DNA from: Phyllobacterium chamaecytisi
GTDB taxonomy: Bacteria > Pseudomonadota > Alphaproteobacteria > Rhizobiales > Rhizobiaceae
Assembly (NCBI RefSeq): GCF_020164455.1
Contig: NZ_JAIQWW010000001.1
Coordinates: 372,001 to 436,000, forward strand
Reading direction: 5' to 3'
DNA length: 64,000 nt
This document shows positions 8,178 through 16,877 of this stretch, one piece after another. Within the stretch, counting starts at the first letter, position 1; each line of letters opens with the position of its first letter. Position numbers and translations under genes: made by a program. The notes beneath the pieces are model-generated. The model searched no databases and was not told where the DNA came from. It saw only the letters and a list, made by a program, of their open reading frames with translations.

Positions 8178-8321
8178 AGCAAACTTCAATTGCGGGCGTT
8201 GGCGAACGGTACTGAGAACGGCTGCAAGGATCGCAGCTGGCCCGATCGCGCGGTATTGTGAGGTGAGATGGTCGGCGCGGGCGCTTTCGCGCGGCTTTGC
8301 CGTTTGCTGGGCATCGGTCAT
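8154..8321 (-). CDS. Small 55-residue protein, candidate
   Basis: A short minus-strand frame, ATG 8321 to TAA 8154, with a well placed AAAGGA eight bases upstream. The product begins MTDAQQTAKPRES, then has an amphipathic or weakly hydrophobic stretch LTSQYRAIGPAAILAAVLST that could touch a membrane, and a basic tail. It overlaps the exporter gene convergently by 24 bases. The good ribosome binding site and natural-looking composition argue for a real gene. I cannot name a family. Confidence 0.5.
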   Translation of the reverse strand: MTDAQQTAKPRESARADHLTSQYRAIGPAAILAAVLSTVRQRPQLKFASIVQETD

Positions 8322-8378
8322 GGGTTTGGTCCTTTATTCCCCTAAAGTCTAAGGCATCAGGATTCCCGTTCAAATTGG

Positions 8379-8400
8379 CCGGAAAGAAGGCACTTTCCGG
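8379..8400. other. Perfect stem-loop, possible terminator
   Basis: CCGGAAAG (8379-8386), loop AAGGCA, CTTTCCGG (8393-8400). A TTTT run follows only six bases later on the plus strand. It could end leftover transcription from the exporter gene, although it lies 200 bases after its stop. Confidence 0.4.
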
Positions 8401-8418
8401 GAGGATTTTGGGCTATTC

Positions 8419-8438
8419 GGTTAATTTGGATTAACCAT
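8419..8438 (+). promoter_or_regulatory. Dyad with CtrA-like half-site
   Basis: GGTTAA (8419-8424), six bases, then TTAACC (8431-8436), with TTAACCAT at 8431-8438. The alphaproteobacterial cell-cycle regulator CtrA binds TTAA-N7-TTAAC and the half-site TTAACCAT; here the spacer is six, so only the half-site matches fully. Confidence 0.35.
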
Positions 8439-8695
8439 CGTAAAGTCGGCAAAAATGCAACACCGCGTCTTTGGCGGCAGCGCTTGACGATTTGCCCGCA
8501 CTCGATCATAAATGCCCGCATGAAAACGTCGCCCGTAACGATTATTATTACCTGTCGGATTATTATCAGCTAGCGCTCGCTGGCCCGGCCGTTTTCGTCT
8601 CAAAAATCCTGATAAAGATGCAAAACGCACCGGTCGCCAGACCAGCGCGATGATATTCGTTTTGACGATGAAACCCGAATTTTGAGATCCAGGAC

Positions 8696-10144
8696 ATGCC
8701 GCAGGAACTGAAGCTGTACAACACGCTCACGCGCACGAAGGAGACCTTTGTGCCGATCGATCCGAATAATGTGCGCATGTATGTCTGCGGCCCGACCGTC
8801 TATGACTATGCGCACATCGGTAATGCGCGGCCGGTTATCGTCTTCGACGTGTTGTTTCGGTTGCTTCGCCATATCTACGGCGAAAACCATGTGAACTACG
8901 TTCGCAACATCACCGACGTCGACGACAAGATCAACGCTCGCGCCGCCCGCGATTATCCGGACCTGCCTTTGAATGAAGCGATCCGCAAGGTCACTGAACT
9001 GACCAACGAGCAATTCCAGGCGGATGTGGCAGCGCTCGGCAATCTGCAGCCTTCGTCTCAACCGCGCGCGACCGAATATATTGCTGAAATGGCGGCGATG
9101 ATCGATCGCCTCGTTGAGCGTGGCGTTGCTTATGTCGCGGACGGTCACGTATTGTTTTCGCCATCGGCGATGAATGCCGCCAAGGGCCCGCGCTACGGGT
9201 TGCTCTCCCGCCGCTCATCTGACGACATGATCGCTGGCGCGCGCGTCGACGTTGCCTCTTACAAACGAGACGAGATGGATTTCGTTCTGTGGAAGCCCTC
9301 CAGGGAAGGGGAGCCGGGCTGGCCATCGCCCGCGGGCATCGATGGTGTCGGCCGCCCGGGCTGGCATATCGAGTGCTCGGCCATGTCGATGGCGAAGCTG
9401 CTTGAACCATTTGGCGGCGGACTGCAATGCGATGATCCGGTGAAGAACATTTTCGATATCCACGCCGGTGGCATCGATCTGGTGTTCCCTCACCATGAAA
9501 ACGAGCTTGCCCAGTCCTGCTGCGCCTTTGGCACCGACCGGATGGCCAATATCTGGATGCACAACGGCTTCCTGCAGGTCGAGGGTCAGAAAATGGCCAA
9601 AAGCACCGGTAATTTCGTGACGATCCATGAATTGCTGGCGACAGACACGTTCGGTGGCCGTAAATGGCCGGGCGAAGTGCTGCGCCTTGCCATGCTCATG
9701 ACCAACTATCGCGAGCCGATCGATTTCAGTGTCAGAAAGCTGGAGGAGGCAGAGAACATCCTCGCCAAAGCCCGTGAATATGTGGGCGATGCCGGCGTTG
9801 GTGTCGTTCCGGATGAGGCTATCGATATCCTGTCTGACGACCTGGCAACTCCAGGCCTTATCAATTGGCTGGCATCGATCAGGAAGTCGCGCGTCCTCGA
9901 TCCTGAGGTGTATCGTGCCGTGTTCGCGCTGCTGGGCATTGATCTGAGCGTAGAAAGCGTCTCACGCGAGCTCGAGAATGAAATCGAAGCCAAGATCCGC
10001 AATCGCCTGTCTTTGCTTGCAGCCAAGAGTTTCCCTGAGGCTGACCGCATCCGTGATGAATTGCTGGAACAAGGCATTCAATTGAAGGACGGAAAAGATC
10101 CCGCAACCGGCGAACGCGTCACGACCTGGGAGATGAAGCGATGA
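8696..10144 (+). CDS. cysS: Cysteinyl-tRNA synthetase
   Basis: A 482-residue class I aminoacyl-tRNA synthetase that charges tRNA-Cys. The HIGH signature is HIGN at 40-43, preceded by the zinc ligand Cys31 ([12 protein letters not shown]). Further zinc ligands lie in WHIECS and in [10 protein letters not shown], and the second signature is KMAKS. The length is close to the usual 460-500. It is first in a tight operon, its last bases overlapping the next gene by an ATGA. No T-box or other leader motif was recognised upstream. Confidence 0.97.
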   Translation: MPQELKLYNTLTRTKETFVPIDPNNVRMYVCGPTVYDYAHIGNARPVIVFDVLFRLLRHIYGENHVNYVRNITDVDDKINARAARDYPDLPLNEAIRKVTELTNEQFQADVAALGNLQPSSQPRATEYIAEMAAMIDRLVERGVAYVADGHVLFSPSAMNAAKGPRYGLLSRRSSDDMIAGARVDVASYKRDEMDFVLWKPSREGEPGWPSPAGIDGVGRPGWHIECSAMSMAKLLEPFGGGLQCDDPVKNIFDIHAGGIDLVFPHHENELAQSCCAFGTDRMANIWMHNGFLQVEGQKMAKSTGNFVTIHELLATDTFGGRKWPGEVLRLAMLMTNYREPIDFSVRKLEEAENILAKAREYVGDAGVGVVPDEAIDILSDDLATPGLINWLASIRKSRVLDPEVYRAVFALLGIDLSVESVSRELENEIEAKIRNRLSLLAAKSFPEADRIRDELLEQGIQLKDGKDPATGERVTTWEMKR

Positions 10145-10647
10145 GTCTGGATAACAAGCCTGTCTACACCGGCGGTTGCCAATGCGGCGCGATCCGTTTT
10201 CGCGTGGAGGGTACACTCGGTGATGCATCGATCTGTCATTGCCGCATGTGTCAAAAAGCCTTCGGCAACTTTTTCGCGCCCCTGACATCAGTGCGCGGCA
10301 CGGATTTTGAGTGGACACGGGGCGAGCCCAAGCGGTTTCAATCGTCTAATCACGTCAAGCGCGGCTTTTGCGCGAACTGCGGAACGCCGCTGACCTATGA
10401 AGCACCTGACGGCACGGCACTTGCTATCGGTGCGTTCGATGAACCTGAAGAATTGGCGCCCACCCTTCAGTGGGGCATTGAAGACAAACTGCCTTATGTT
10501 GATGATCTGTCGAAACTCCCCGGATACACATCTGACAGCGATGCGGAATCGGTAGAATTCCTGAAAACGATGGTATCCTATCAACACCCCGACCATGACA
10601 CGGAACAGTGGCCGCCATCGGGGTCGCGAGGGGAGGCGGGCGAGTGA
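10141..10647 (+). CDS. GFA (CENP-V fold) zinc-binding protein
   Basis: A 168-residue protein of the glutathione-dependent formaldehyde-activating (Gfa) family, a beta fold carrying zinc. Its cysteine sets are visible: GGCQCG near 11-16, CHCRMCQ near 37-43 and CANCG near 78-82. Few members have been shown to act on S-hydroxymethylglutathione, so the substrate is open. It overlaps cysS by ATGA at the front and cimA by GTGA at the end, so all three are translationally coupled. Confidence 0.9.
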   Translation: MSLDNKPVYTGGCQCGAIRFRVEGTLGDASICHCRMCQKAFGNFFAPLTSVRGTDFEWTRGEPKRFQSSNHVKRGFCANCGTPLTYEAPDGTALAIGAFDEPEELAPTLQWGIEDKLPYVDDLSKLPGYTSDSDAESVEFLKTMVSYQHPDHDTEQWPPSGSRGEAGE

Positions 10648-12257
10648 CAAAAGAACGAATCTATCTCTTCGACACAACGTTGCGCGATGGCCAGCAGACG
10701 CCCGGCATCGACTTTTCAGTTGAGGACAAGAAAGTCATTGCATCCATGCTGGATGATTTCGGCTTCGACTATGTCGAGGGCGGCTATCCGGGAGCCAACC
10801 CGACCGACACCGCCTTCTTCGCCGAAAAGCGTACGAAGCATGCAAAATTCGCAGCTTTCGGCATGACCAAACGCGCCGGCGTCTCGGCCTCCAATGATCC
10901 CGGACTTGCAGCGCTCATCCGTTCGTCAGCCGATACCATATGCTTTGTCGCCAAAAGCTGGGACTATCATGTCCGCGTAGCGCTCGGCTGCACGAATGAG
11001 GAAAACCTCGAGTCCATCGATGCTTCCGTTCGCGCTGCTGTTGAGGCAGGCAAGGAAGCCATTGTCGACTGCGAGCACTTCTTCGATGGCTTTAAGGCCA
11101 ACCCGGAATATGCGCTGGCCTGCGCCAAAACTGCCTACGACGCAGGAGCCCGCTGGGTCGTGCTGTGCGATACCAATGGCGGCACGCAGCCCGCGGAAGT
11201 CGCCGAAATCGTCCGTGCCGTCACAAAATTGATCCCCGGCGATCATCTGGGCATTCACGCGCACAACGATACGGAGCAGGCAGTCGCCAATTCGCTTGCT
11301 GCGATCGATGCGGGTGTCCGCCATGTGCAAGGCACACTCAACGGTATCGGTGAGCGTTGCGGAAATGCCAATCTGGTGACGATCATCCCGACGCTCATGC
11401 TGAAACCCAATTGGGCGAACCGTTTCGAAACCGGCATCAGCCTGGAGAAACTCCAGGGGCTTTCCCGCTTGTCGCGCAGTTTCGACGAATTGCTCAACCG
11501 TGCACCCAATGCGCAAGGTGCGTTCGTCGGCGCATCGGCATTTGCAACCAAGGCCGGTATTCACGCGTCGGCCTTGGTCAAGGAACCGGCGACATATGAA
11601 CATGTACCGCCGGAAACTGTTGGCAATCGTCGCAAGGTCATGGTTTCGGACCAAGGCGGCAAATCCAATTTCATCAATGAACTTGAACGTCGCGGTATTC
11701 CGGTGGCCAAGTCGGATCCAAGGCTCGACACGCTGATTGCGCTGGTCAAGGAACATGAGTCCGAGGGCTACGCCTATGAAGGCGCCGATGCCAGTTTTGA
11801 GCTCTTGGCGCGACGGACGCTCGGCACCGTCCCCGAGTTCTTCAAAGTCGACTCGTTCCGCTGCATGGTCGAGCGGCGCTTCGATGCAAATGGCAATATC
11901 AAGACCGTCTCGGAAGCCGTTGTCCGTATGGAGGTCGATGGTGAGACGCGGATGTCCGTTGCTGAGGGGCATGGACCGGTCAACGCACTCGATCTGGCGT
12001 TGCGCAAGGACATGGGCCGCTATCAGGACGAGATCGCTGATCTGGTGCTTGCGGATTTCAAGGTACGCATATTGAACGGCGGTACCGAGGCCATCACGCG
12101 TGTGCTCGTCGAGTCGACCGATTCCAGCAACGTGCGCTGGTGGACGGTCGGTGTTTCGGACAATATCATCGACGCATCCTTCCAGGCGTTAATGGATTCC
12201 ATTGTCTATAAATTGATGAAAAATCGGGATTTGGCGGGGAAAATAGCAGCTGAATAA
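10644..12257 (+). CDS. cimA: Citramalate synthase (TIGR00977-type)
   Basis: A 537-residue member of the isopropylmalate/homocitrate/citramalate synthase family. The N-terminal TIM barrel has FDTTLRDGQQTPG near the start with the catalytic Arg-Asp pair, and HAHNDTEQAVANSLAA with metal-binding histidines; about the last 130 residues form the LeuA-type regulatory domain. The overall pattern fits the subgroup thought to join acetyl-CoA and pyruvate into citramalate on the way to 2-oxobutyrate and isoleucine. I chose GTG 10644, behind GGGAGG and overlapping the GFA stop, over an ATG at 10608. Homocitrate synthase is a less likely alternative. Confidence 0.9.
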   Translation: MTKERIYLFDTTLRDGQQTPGIDFSVEDKKVIASMLDDFGFDYVEGGYPGANPTDTAFFAEKRTKHAKFAAFGMTKRAGVSASNDPGLAALIRSSADTICFVAKSWDYHVRVALGCTNEENLESIDASVRAAVEAGKEAIVDCEHFFDGFKANPEYALACAKTAYDAGARWVVLCDTNGGTQPAEVAEIVRAVTKLIPGDHLGIHAHNDTEQAVANSLAAIDAGVRHVQGTLNGIGERCGNANLVTIIPTLMLKPNWANRFETGISLEKLQGLSRLSRSFDELLNRAPNAQGAFVGASAFATKAGIHASALVKEPATYEHVPPETVGNRRKVMVSDQGGKSNFINELERRGIPVAKSDPRLDTLIALVKEHESEGYAYEGADASFELLARRTLGTVPEFFKVDSFRCMVERRFDANGNIKTVSEAVVRMEVDGETRMSVAEGHGPVNALDLALRKDMGRYQDEIADLVLADFKVRILNGGTEAITRVLVESTDSSNVRWWTVGVSDNIIDASFQALMDSIVYKLMKNRDLAGKIAAE

Positions 12258-12380
12258 AGATTTTTTTGTCATTTTAGGGAATTCATGCCCCAATTTTGAG
12301 CGAAAACATCAAATGGCTTGATCGATTGATCAGTCGAATTCAATAGACGGCATGTCGCGCGGGGACTAGGACTTCGCACC

Positions 12381-13358
12381 ATGACTCAACAAATCGATAG
12401 CAATCGAGCCGTAGCCGGCAACCATTCGACAGCCGATGCTTTCGTTGGAATGTCGGATGGAAAGAAGGGCTTTATTTTCGCTCTTTGTGCTTATCTGTTG
12501 TGGGGCATCTTGCCATTCTATTTGAAATCGGTCGCGCATATACCAGCGCTGGAAGTGGTGGCCCACCGTATTGTCTGGTCGGTTCCCATTGCCGTCGTGC
12601 TGCTTTGGTGGCTTGGGTTGCTTGGCGATCTGAGGGTCGCCTTCACGACCTCGCGCATGCTGGCCATGGCTATATTGACCGCCAGTCTGATTACCGTGAA
12701 CTGGGGCACATATGTCTGGGCCATCGGCAATAATCACACTGTAGATACAGCACTGGGCTATTACATCAATCCGCTGGTGAATGTGGTCCTTGGCGGCATC
12801 TTCCTGTCCGAACGCCTTTCGAAGGCGCAAATGGTTGCCATAGCTTTGGCAGCATGCGCGGTCATTCTGTTGACGGTGTCGTCCGGTGGTCTCCCGTGGA
12901 TTTCACTCGTCCTCGCCTTCAGCTTTGGCTTTTATGGTTTCTTTCGCAAAACCCTGCCGATCGGCGCCATCCAGGGTTTCACGCTTGAGGTACTAATACT
13001 TTCCATTCCCTCGCTCGGTTTCATTGCCTGGACCCTGACGCAGAACACCAGCCACTTCACAAACGGTGCGCCGCACGACACGGGCCTGTTGCTGTTTGCA
13101 GGGCTTGCAACCGCTGTGCCGCTTATCTTCTATGCCCTTGGCGCCAAGCTCCTGCGCTATACGACCATTGGTTTGATGCAATATATTGCGCCGACGATTG
13201 TGTTCTTCATTGCAATCTTTGTCTTCGACGAGCCGTTCTCGCATGTACAGCTCATTGCATTCGGTCTGATCTGGTCAGCCCTTGCGATCTACACCTGGTC
13301 AATGGTGCATGAGGCGCGAAAGCTGCGATTGGCACCGGCGCAGGCAAAACTTGCCTAG
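12381..13358 (+). CDS. rarD: RarD family EamA transporter
   Basis: A 325-residue inner membrane protein with about ten predicted helices in two EamA repeats. The RarD signature region GFIFALCAYLLWGILPFYLK begins at residue 30, followed by EVVAHRIVWSVP and the GYYINPLVNVVLG segment. Despite its name (linked to chloramphenicol resistance), its substrate is unknown. ATG 12381 has an AGGA nine bases upstream; ATG 12450 (MSDGKKG) would give a more typical family start and cannot be excluded. It converges on the CorA-type gene with a 4-base overlap. Confidence 0.9.
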   Translation: MTQQIDSNRAVAGNHSTADAFVGMSDGKKGFIFALCAYLLWGILPFYLKSVAHIPALEVVAHRIVWSVPIAVVLLWWLGLLGDLRVAFTTSRMLAMAILTASLITVNWGTYVWAIGNNHTVDTALGYYINPLVNVVLGGIFLSERLSKAQMVAIALAACAVILLTVSSGGLPWISLVLAFSFGFYGFFRKTLPIGAIQGFTLEVLILSIPSLGFIAWTLTQNTSHFTNGAPHDTGLLLFAGLATAVPLIFYALGAKLLRYTTIGLMQYIAPTIVFFIAIFVFDEPFSHVQLIAFGLIWSALAIYTWSMVHEARKLRLAPAQAKLA

Positions 13359-14368
13359 TTCCGCGATCCGCCGATCTTTCTCACGACGAGATAGACCATT
13401 CCAGAAATACCGAGTGCCAAGGCAGTAATAAGCCAGAATCCATGTGTACTTTCCGCAAGCGGCAGTCCACCGGTATTCATGCCGAAAAGCCCGCTTATGA
13501 CAGTGCTTGGCAAAAGGACCGCGGTCATTACCGACAGGACATACAGAAACCGGTTTGACTGATCCGTGAGTTTCGCCAGGAGTTCGTCCTGGAGCAGGCG
13601 TGCACGCTGCTGCAGTTGTTCGCCTTCCGCATGCAACGTTTCCGCGCGGCGCGACAATCCTTCGATCAGATCGTCCAATTCTTCGGGAAAAACCCGGCGA
13701 TCGGCGTGATCAATATGACGGAACAGACCTGTCGCCGCCGTGAGATAGCGGTGAAACACAACGATCTGACGCCGGACAGGCACGAGACGTTCCCGCTCGC
13801 CCTGCCAGTTCTCGCCGACGATATGATCCTCGATGGAATCCAGGGTTTCGGAGAGTTTGGCGATCTCTATTTTTAGAAGATCGAGAAAACGCCGGAAGAT
13901 GGCGTTGAACAGAGCGATTGGCGATTTCGGCTTTACCTTGCCGCCGAGAATAGCCTGACGTACATCGTCGACCGATTGGAGAGGGTGACGACGCCCACTG
14001 ATGAAGAATCGCTCATTGAAAGCGAAGCGGAAATAGCCGAGCTCCCGCGGATCACCATAGTGCTTGTGCTGCAAATCCGGCAATTCACCGTAAAGCCAGC
14101 CCTCTTCATAGGTGATCTGATACTGGTCGCCGGGAGAGAGCAATGCTTCCCGCACAACTTCTGGCAGGCTTTCGTCAGTTTCGAGATTGCGCCTTGCCCG
14201 CGCATCGGCAAGGCCATAGCTTTTCCAAACCCACGCACTTTCTGCTGCTCCGGCGTGTGCGGATGGCAATAATGTGCCGTCGTCGCGGAAGCTGTGGGCG
14301 ATGACAAACTCATCACTTTGGATGAGGGGTGCGTTGCTTGGGGGATCGGGGGTAATATTATCCGCCAT
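13355..14368 (-). CDS. zntB: ZntB/CorA family divalent cation transporter
   Basis: A 337-residue CorA-superfamily protein: a long cytoplasmic domain rich in helices, including a coiled-coil-like region around residues 165-270, then two C-terminal transmembrane helices. The selectivity motif GMN appears in GLFGMNTGG between them, and the N-terminal part (HSFRDDG, WVWKSYGLAD) resembles ZntB, which moves zinc. Mg or Co transport is the alternative. AAGGGAT lies just before ATG 14368. It is 17 bases after the LOG gene region on the same strand and may follow it in an operon. Confidence 0.85.
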   Translation of the reverse strand: MADNITPDPPSNAPLIQSDEFVIAHSFRDDGTLLPSAHAGAAESAWVWKSYGLADARARRNLETDESLPEVVREALLSPGDQYQITYEEGWLYGELPDLQHKHYGDPRELGYFRFAFNERFFISGRRHPLQSVDDVRQAILGGKVKPKSPIALFNAIFRRFLDLLKIEIAKLSETLDSIEDHIVGENWQGERERLVPVRRQIVVFHRYLTAATGLFRHIDHADRRVFPEELDDLIEGLSRRAETLHAEGEQLQQRARLLQDELLAKLTDQSNRFLYVLSVMTAVLLPSTVISGLFGMNTGGLPLAESTHGFWLITALALGISGMVYLVVRKIGGSRN

Positions 14369-14385
14369 GAGATCCCTTTTGCTTG

Positions 14386-14991
14386 CTACAGCCGCTCTAT
14401 GATTGCTTCATTGCCTTCCCGGTCACCTCGTGCAGCAGCATTGAGGATGGCGGGTACGATATCTTCCGGCTTCTCTACCACAAGCGGATTGACCAAATGT
14501 GACGTGTGCACGAAACCCTCGGCTTTCATGTGCTCGATGAGGGCCAGCATCGGATTCCAAAATCCGTTGATGTTGGCGAAGACCATAGGCTTCCGATGAC
14601 GGCCGAGTTGCGCCCACGTCATGATCTCGACGATCTCTTCCACAGTGCCGATACCGCCGGGCAAGGTAACGAACGCGTCCGAGCGCTCGAACATCTTATG
14701 CTTGCGCTCATGCATGTCTTCGGTAACAATAAGCTCTGAAAGCTGGCCAAGCGCGTGTTCGGTGGCCTCTTTGTTCATCAGGAATTTCGGAATAATTCCT
14801 GTGACTTTGCCACCCGCAGACATGACTCCGTCTGCAACTGCGCCCATAATGCCTTTGGTGCCGCCGCCATAGACGAGCTCAAGCCCATGCTCAGCGATCG
14901 TTTGGCCGAGAAGCTTGCCGCTTTGTTTGTAAATCGGGTCGCGGCCCGGTGAGGAGCCGCAATAGACACAAATGGATCGAATCTTGCTCAT
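14386..14991 (-). CDS. LOG family protein (nucleoside 5'-monophosphate phosphoribohydrolase-like)
   Basis: A 201-residue lysine-decarboxylase-like Rossmann protein of the LOG (Lonely Guy) family. The hallmark PGGIGTVEE and the GGGTKGIMG loop are both present. Family members hydrolyse cytokinin riboside monophosphates or AMP to the free base and ribose 5-phosphate. The start at 14991 (MSKIRSICVYCGSSPG) is the usual family N-terminus; the frame continues to 15057 but that part looks non-coding. The ribosome binding site is weak. A role in making plant cytokinin is possible in a plant-associated bacterium but not shown. Confidence 0.9.
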   Translation of the reverse strand: MSKIRSICVYCGSSPGRDPIYKQSGKLLGQTIAEHGLELVYGGGTKGIMGAVADGVMSAGGKVTGIIPKFLMNKEATEHALGQLSELIVTEDMHERKHKMFERSDAFVTLPGGIGTVEEIVEIMTWAQLGRHRKPMVFANINGFWNPMLALIEHMKAEGFVHTSHLVNPLVVEKPEDIVPAILNAAARGDREGNEAIIERL

Positions 14992-15165
14992 ACAATGAGT
15001 GGTGCCTTGCACATCACAAAACGTCAAGTCGGTACAAATGCGAGACAAAAGTTTCATACGCCGGCTTTATGGATACGTCGAAAGAATGGGTCTGAATCTA
15101 AAGGGTTTTCTTGTAGCCTGACAGAAAAGGCGGTAGAGCAAAAGGAACAATAGGATCGGGGAACG

Positions 15166-16413
15166 ATGTTCGAGAATAAATTTGCGCTTTTGGGATTTGG
15201 TACTGTCGTTGCTGCCGGTCTTGTTGCGGCCTATGTGGGCCTGATGCCGGGCAAGCCTGTTGTGGAGCAACCGGCCCCTGTGATGAGTGGAACGGTGCAG
15301 ACACAGCCTGCAGTGCCCGCGACAACTTCCGAACCCCAAATTCAGTCCCTGACGACCGTACCGGATACAGACGTTGCTTCCGGACAGGTTTCGGCTCCGC
15401 CGCCAGCAACGGCAAATAATGGCGCGCCAACTTTTGATGTTCTGCGTGTCGATCCCTCAGGCACCATCGTCATCGCCGGCAATGCCGCAAAAAATGCGAC
15501 GGTTGACCTTTTGTCGCGCTCGAGCGTCATCGGCACGACGAAATCGACTGAGAATGGTGATTTTGTTATCGCGCTGGATAATCCGCTGAAGCCCGGCGAC
15601 TACCAGCTTGTCTTGCGTTCGACAACACAAGACGGCAGCGCCATGACTTCGCTTGAGACGGCAATAGTTTCCATTCCAGAGTCAAAGACTGGTCAGGTAT
15701 TGGCGCTTGTTGAACAATCCGGCCAGCCAAGCCGCATGATTACAAAGCCCGAGCCGGTGGAACCCGCACCTTCATCCACCCAGCCAACAACTGTTGCTGC
15801 ACCCAAGGGTGACAAGCCGGGCATCGCTCCCGCAGAGAAAGCGTTGATCACGGTCGAGGCTGTCGAGCTTGAAGGCAGCAAGATTTTCGTCGCTGGTAAT
15901 GCCCAAGCGGGCTCTGCGGTAAAGGTCTACGCAAATTCCACTCTGCTTGGAACGACAAAGACAGCACCTAATGGCCGGTTTTTGGTACAGACTGTTCAGC
16001 AGCTGGCTGTCGGAGACTATATCATCCGTGCTGATATGCTGGGCAAGGATGGCGTGACGGTCGTGGCCAGAGCCGCGGTTCCGTTCAAGCGCGAGGCCGG
16101 CGAGCGTGTCTCGGCTGTCGCACCGGCAACTCCAGGTGCCGATACGCAAACCGAGACTGGTGCGATTGTACCACAAACCGACGGACAGGCGCCGCAAGTC
16201 GCTGAAGCGGGCACGCCCCTGCAGAACGTCGATGGTTCGGTGATTATCCGCCGCGGTGACAGTCTTTGGCAGATTTCACGCCGTACCTATGGTGCTGGCA
16301 TGCGCTACACGACCATCTATTTGGCTAACAAGGAACAGATCCGCAATCCGGACATGATTTACCCCGGGCAGATCTTTGCATTGCCAGAAAAAGATAAACC
16401 TGTAGTTCAATAG
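15166..16413 (+). CDS. LysM peptidoglycan-binding protein with Ig-like repeats
   Basis: A 415-residue protein with an N-terminal membrane helix (about 7-27), probably an uncleaved anchor holding the rest in the periplasm. Two similar beta-rich modules follow (about 92-175 and 225-310), each with a GNAxxxAxVxxxxxxxxxGTTKT-type core; they resemble Ig-like or cadherin-like repeats. Pro- and Thr-rich linkers separate them. The C-terminus holds one LysM domain (about 360-410: RRGDSLWQISRRTYG to YPGQIFALPE), which binds peptidoglycan glycan. Similar proteins are common in rhizobia but their role is unclear. A strong terminator follows. Confidence 0.85.
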   Translation: MFENKFALLGFGTVVAAGLVAAYVGLMPGKPVVEQPAPVMSGTVQTQPAVPATTSEPQIQSLTTVPDTDVASGQVSAPPPATANNGAPTFDVLRVDPSGTIVIAGNAAKNATVDLLSRSSVIGTTKSTENGDFVIALDNPLKPGDYQLVLRSTTQDGSAMTSLETAIVSIPESKTGQVLALVEQSGQPSRMITKPEPVEPAPSSTQPTTVAAPKGDKPGIAPAEKALITVEAVELEGSKIFVAGNAQAGSAVKVYANSTLLGTTKTAPNGRFLVQTVQQLAVGDYIIRADMLGKDGVTVVARAAVPFKREAGERVSAVAPATPGADTQTETGAIVPQTDGQAPQVAEAGTPLQNVDGSVIIRRGDSLWQISRRTYGAGMRYTTIYLANKEQIRNPDMIYPGQIFALPEKDKPVVQ

Positions 16414-16418
16414 AAAAG

Positions 16419-16440
16419 ACGGGCTGTAAACGCCCGTTTT
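16419..16440 (+). terminator. Rho-independent terminator after the LysM gene
   Basis: ACGGGC, seven-base loop, GCCCGT, then TTTTC. It starts six bases after the LysM gene stop and separates it from the arsR-like gene. Confidence 0.85.
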
Positions 16441-16503
16441 CGAAAAAAAGAATCGCAATTTCTCCTTGCATCAGAAAATTATATCGTTTATCGCCGATGA
16501 ACG

Positions 16504-16875
16504 ATGAAATGCACGGGCTCGTTCCAACATCATTCTGATGCCAATACAGCGCGCATACTCGCCGCGTTGGCACATCCAGCGCGCTTGCGCATTATCCGCC
16601 AGCTCGCGTGCCTTGATGCTTCGTGTTGCAAAGATATTGTCGCGGGGCTTGATCTGGCACAGTCGACCGTATCACAGCATTTGAAGATTCTCGTCGATGC
16701 CGGTCTTGTCCGCTACAAGCAGTCTGGCCAGAGCTCTCATTACAGCATCGATCCGGCAGCGTTTGCCAGTATAGCCGCACTCGTGAACGACATGGCCCGC
16801 CTTTGCTGCTCGCCAGAAACAATCATCGGGGAAACGCAAGCGTTGCCCGAACTCGAAATTGTCTTCAAGGATTAA
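16504..16875 (+). CDS. ArsR/SmtB family transcriptional regulator
   Basis: A 123-residue winged-helix repressor. The HTH runs about 48-72 (KDIVAGLDLAQSTVSQHLKIL), preceded by LAALAHPARLRIIRQL and followed by the wing GLVRYKQSGQSSHYSI. A Cys-Cys pair at DASCCKD sits at the start of the recognition domain, near where ArsR proteins place their metal-sensing CxC motif, and another Cys-Cys lies at LCCSPE near the C-terminus; a metal or thiol signal is therefore plausible. The next gene, an Atm1-type exporter, begins two bases after its stop. Confidence 0.88.
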   Translation: MKCTGSFQHHSDANTARILAALAHPARLRIIRQLACLDASCCKDIVAGLDLAQSTVSQHLKILVDAGLVRYKQSGQSSHYSIDPAAFASIAALVNDMARLCCSPETIIGETQALPELEIVFKD

Positions 16876-16877
16876 CA

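Larger units (their letters stand above)
8322..8695. other. Non-coding gap upstream of cysS with dyads
   Basis: No convincing gene lies in these 374 bases. They hold a perfect 8-base stem with a 6-base loop (8379-8400), a 6-base dyad containing a CtrA-like half-site (8419-8438) and a direct repeat GATTATTAT at 8540 and 8558. Both the cysS operon promoter and the promoter of the 55-residue ORF should be here. Confidence 0.6.

Noticed and set aside
8322-8695. T-box or other amino-acid-sensing leader upstream of cysS
   Set aside because: No T-box sequence or antiterminator pair was found; such leaders are also not expected in this lineage.
10926-11972. Long minus-strand open frame (over 340 codons) opposite cimA
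   Set aside because: cimA on the plus strand is certain from motifs; the opposite frame has no recognisable domain and is a by-product of GC-rich codon bias.
12319-12332. TGATC-GATT-GATCA dyad upstream of rarD
   Set aside because: A five-base stem in a sequence with GATC is too short to be more than chance.
16803-16877. Earlier ATG for the Atm1-type exporter
   Set aside because: It lies inside the arsR gene in another frame; GTG 16878 has an AAGG and follows the arsR stop.
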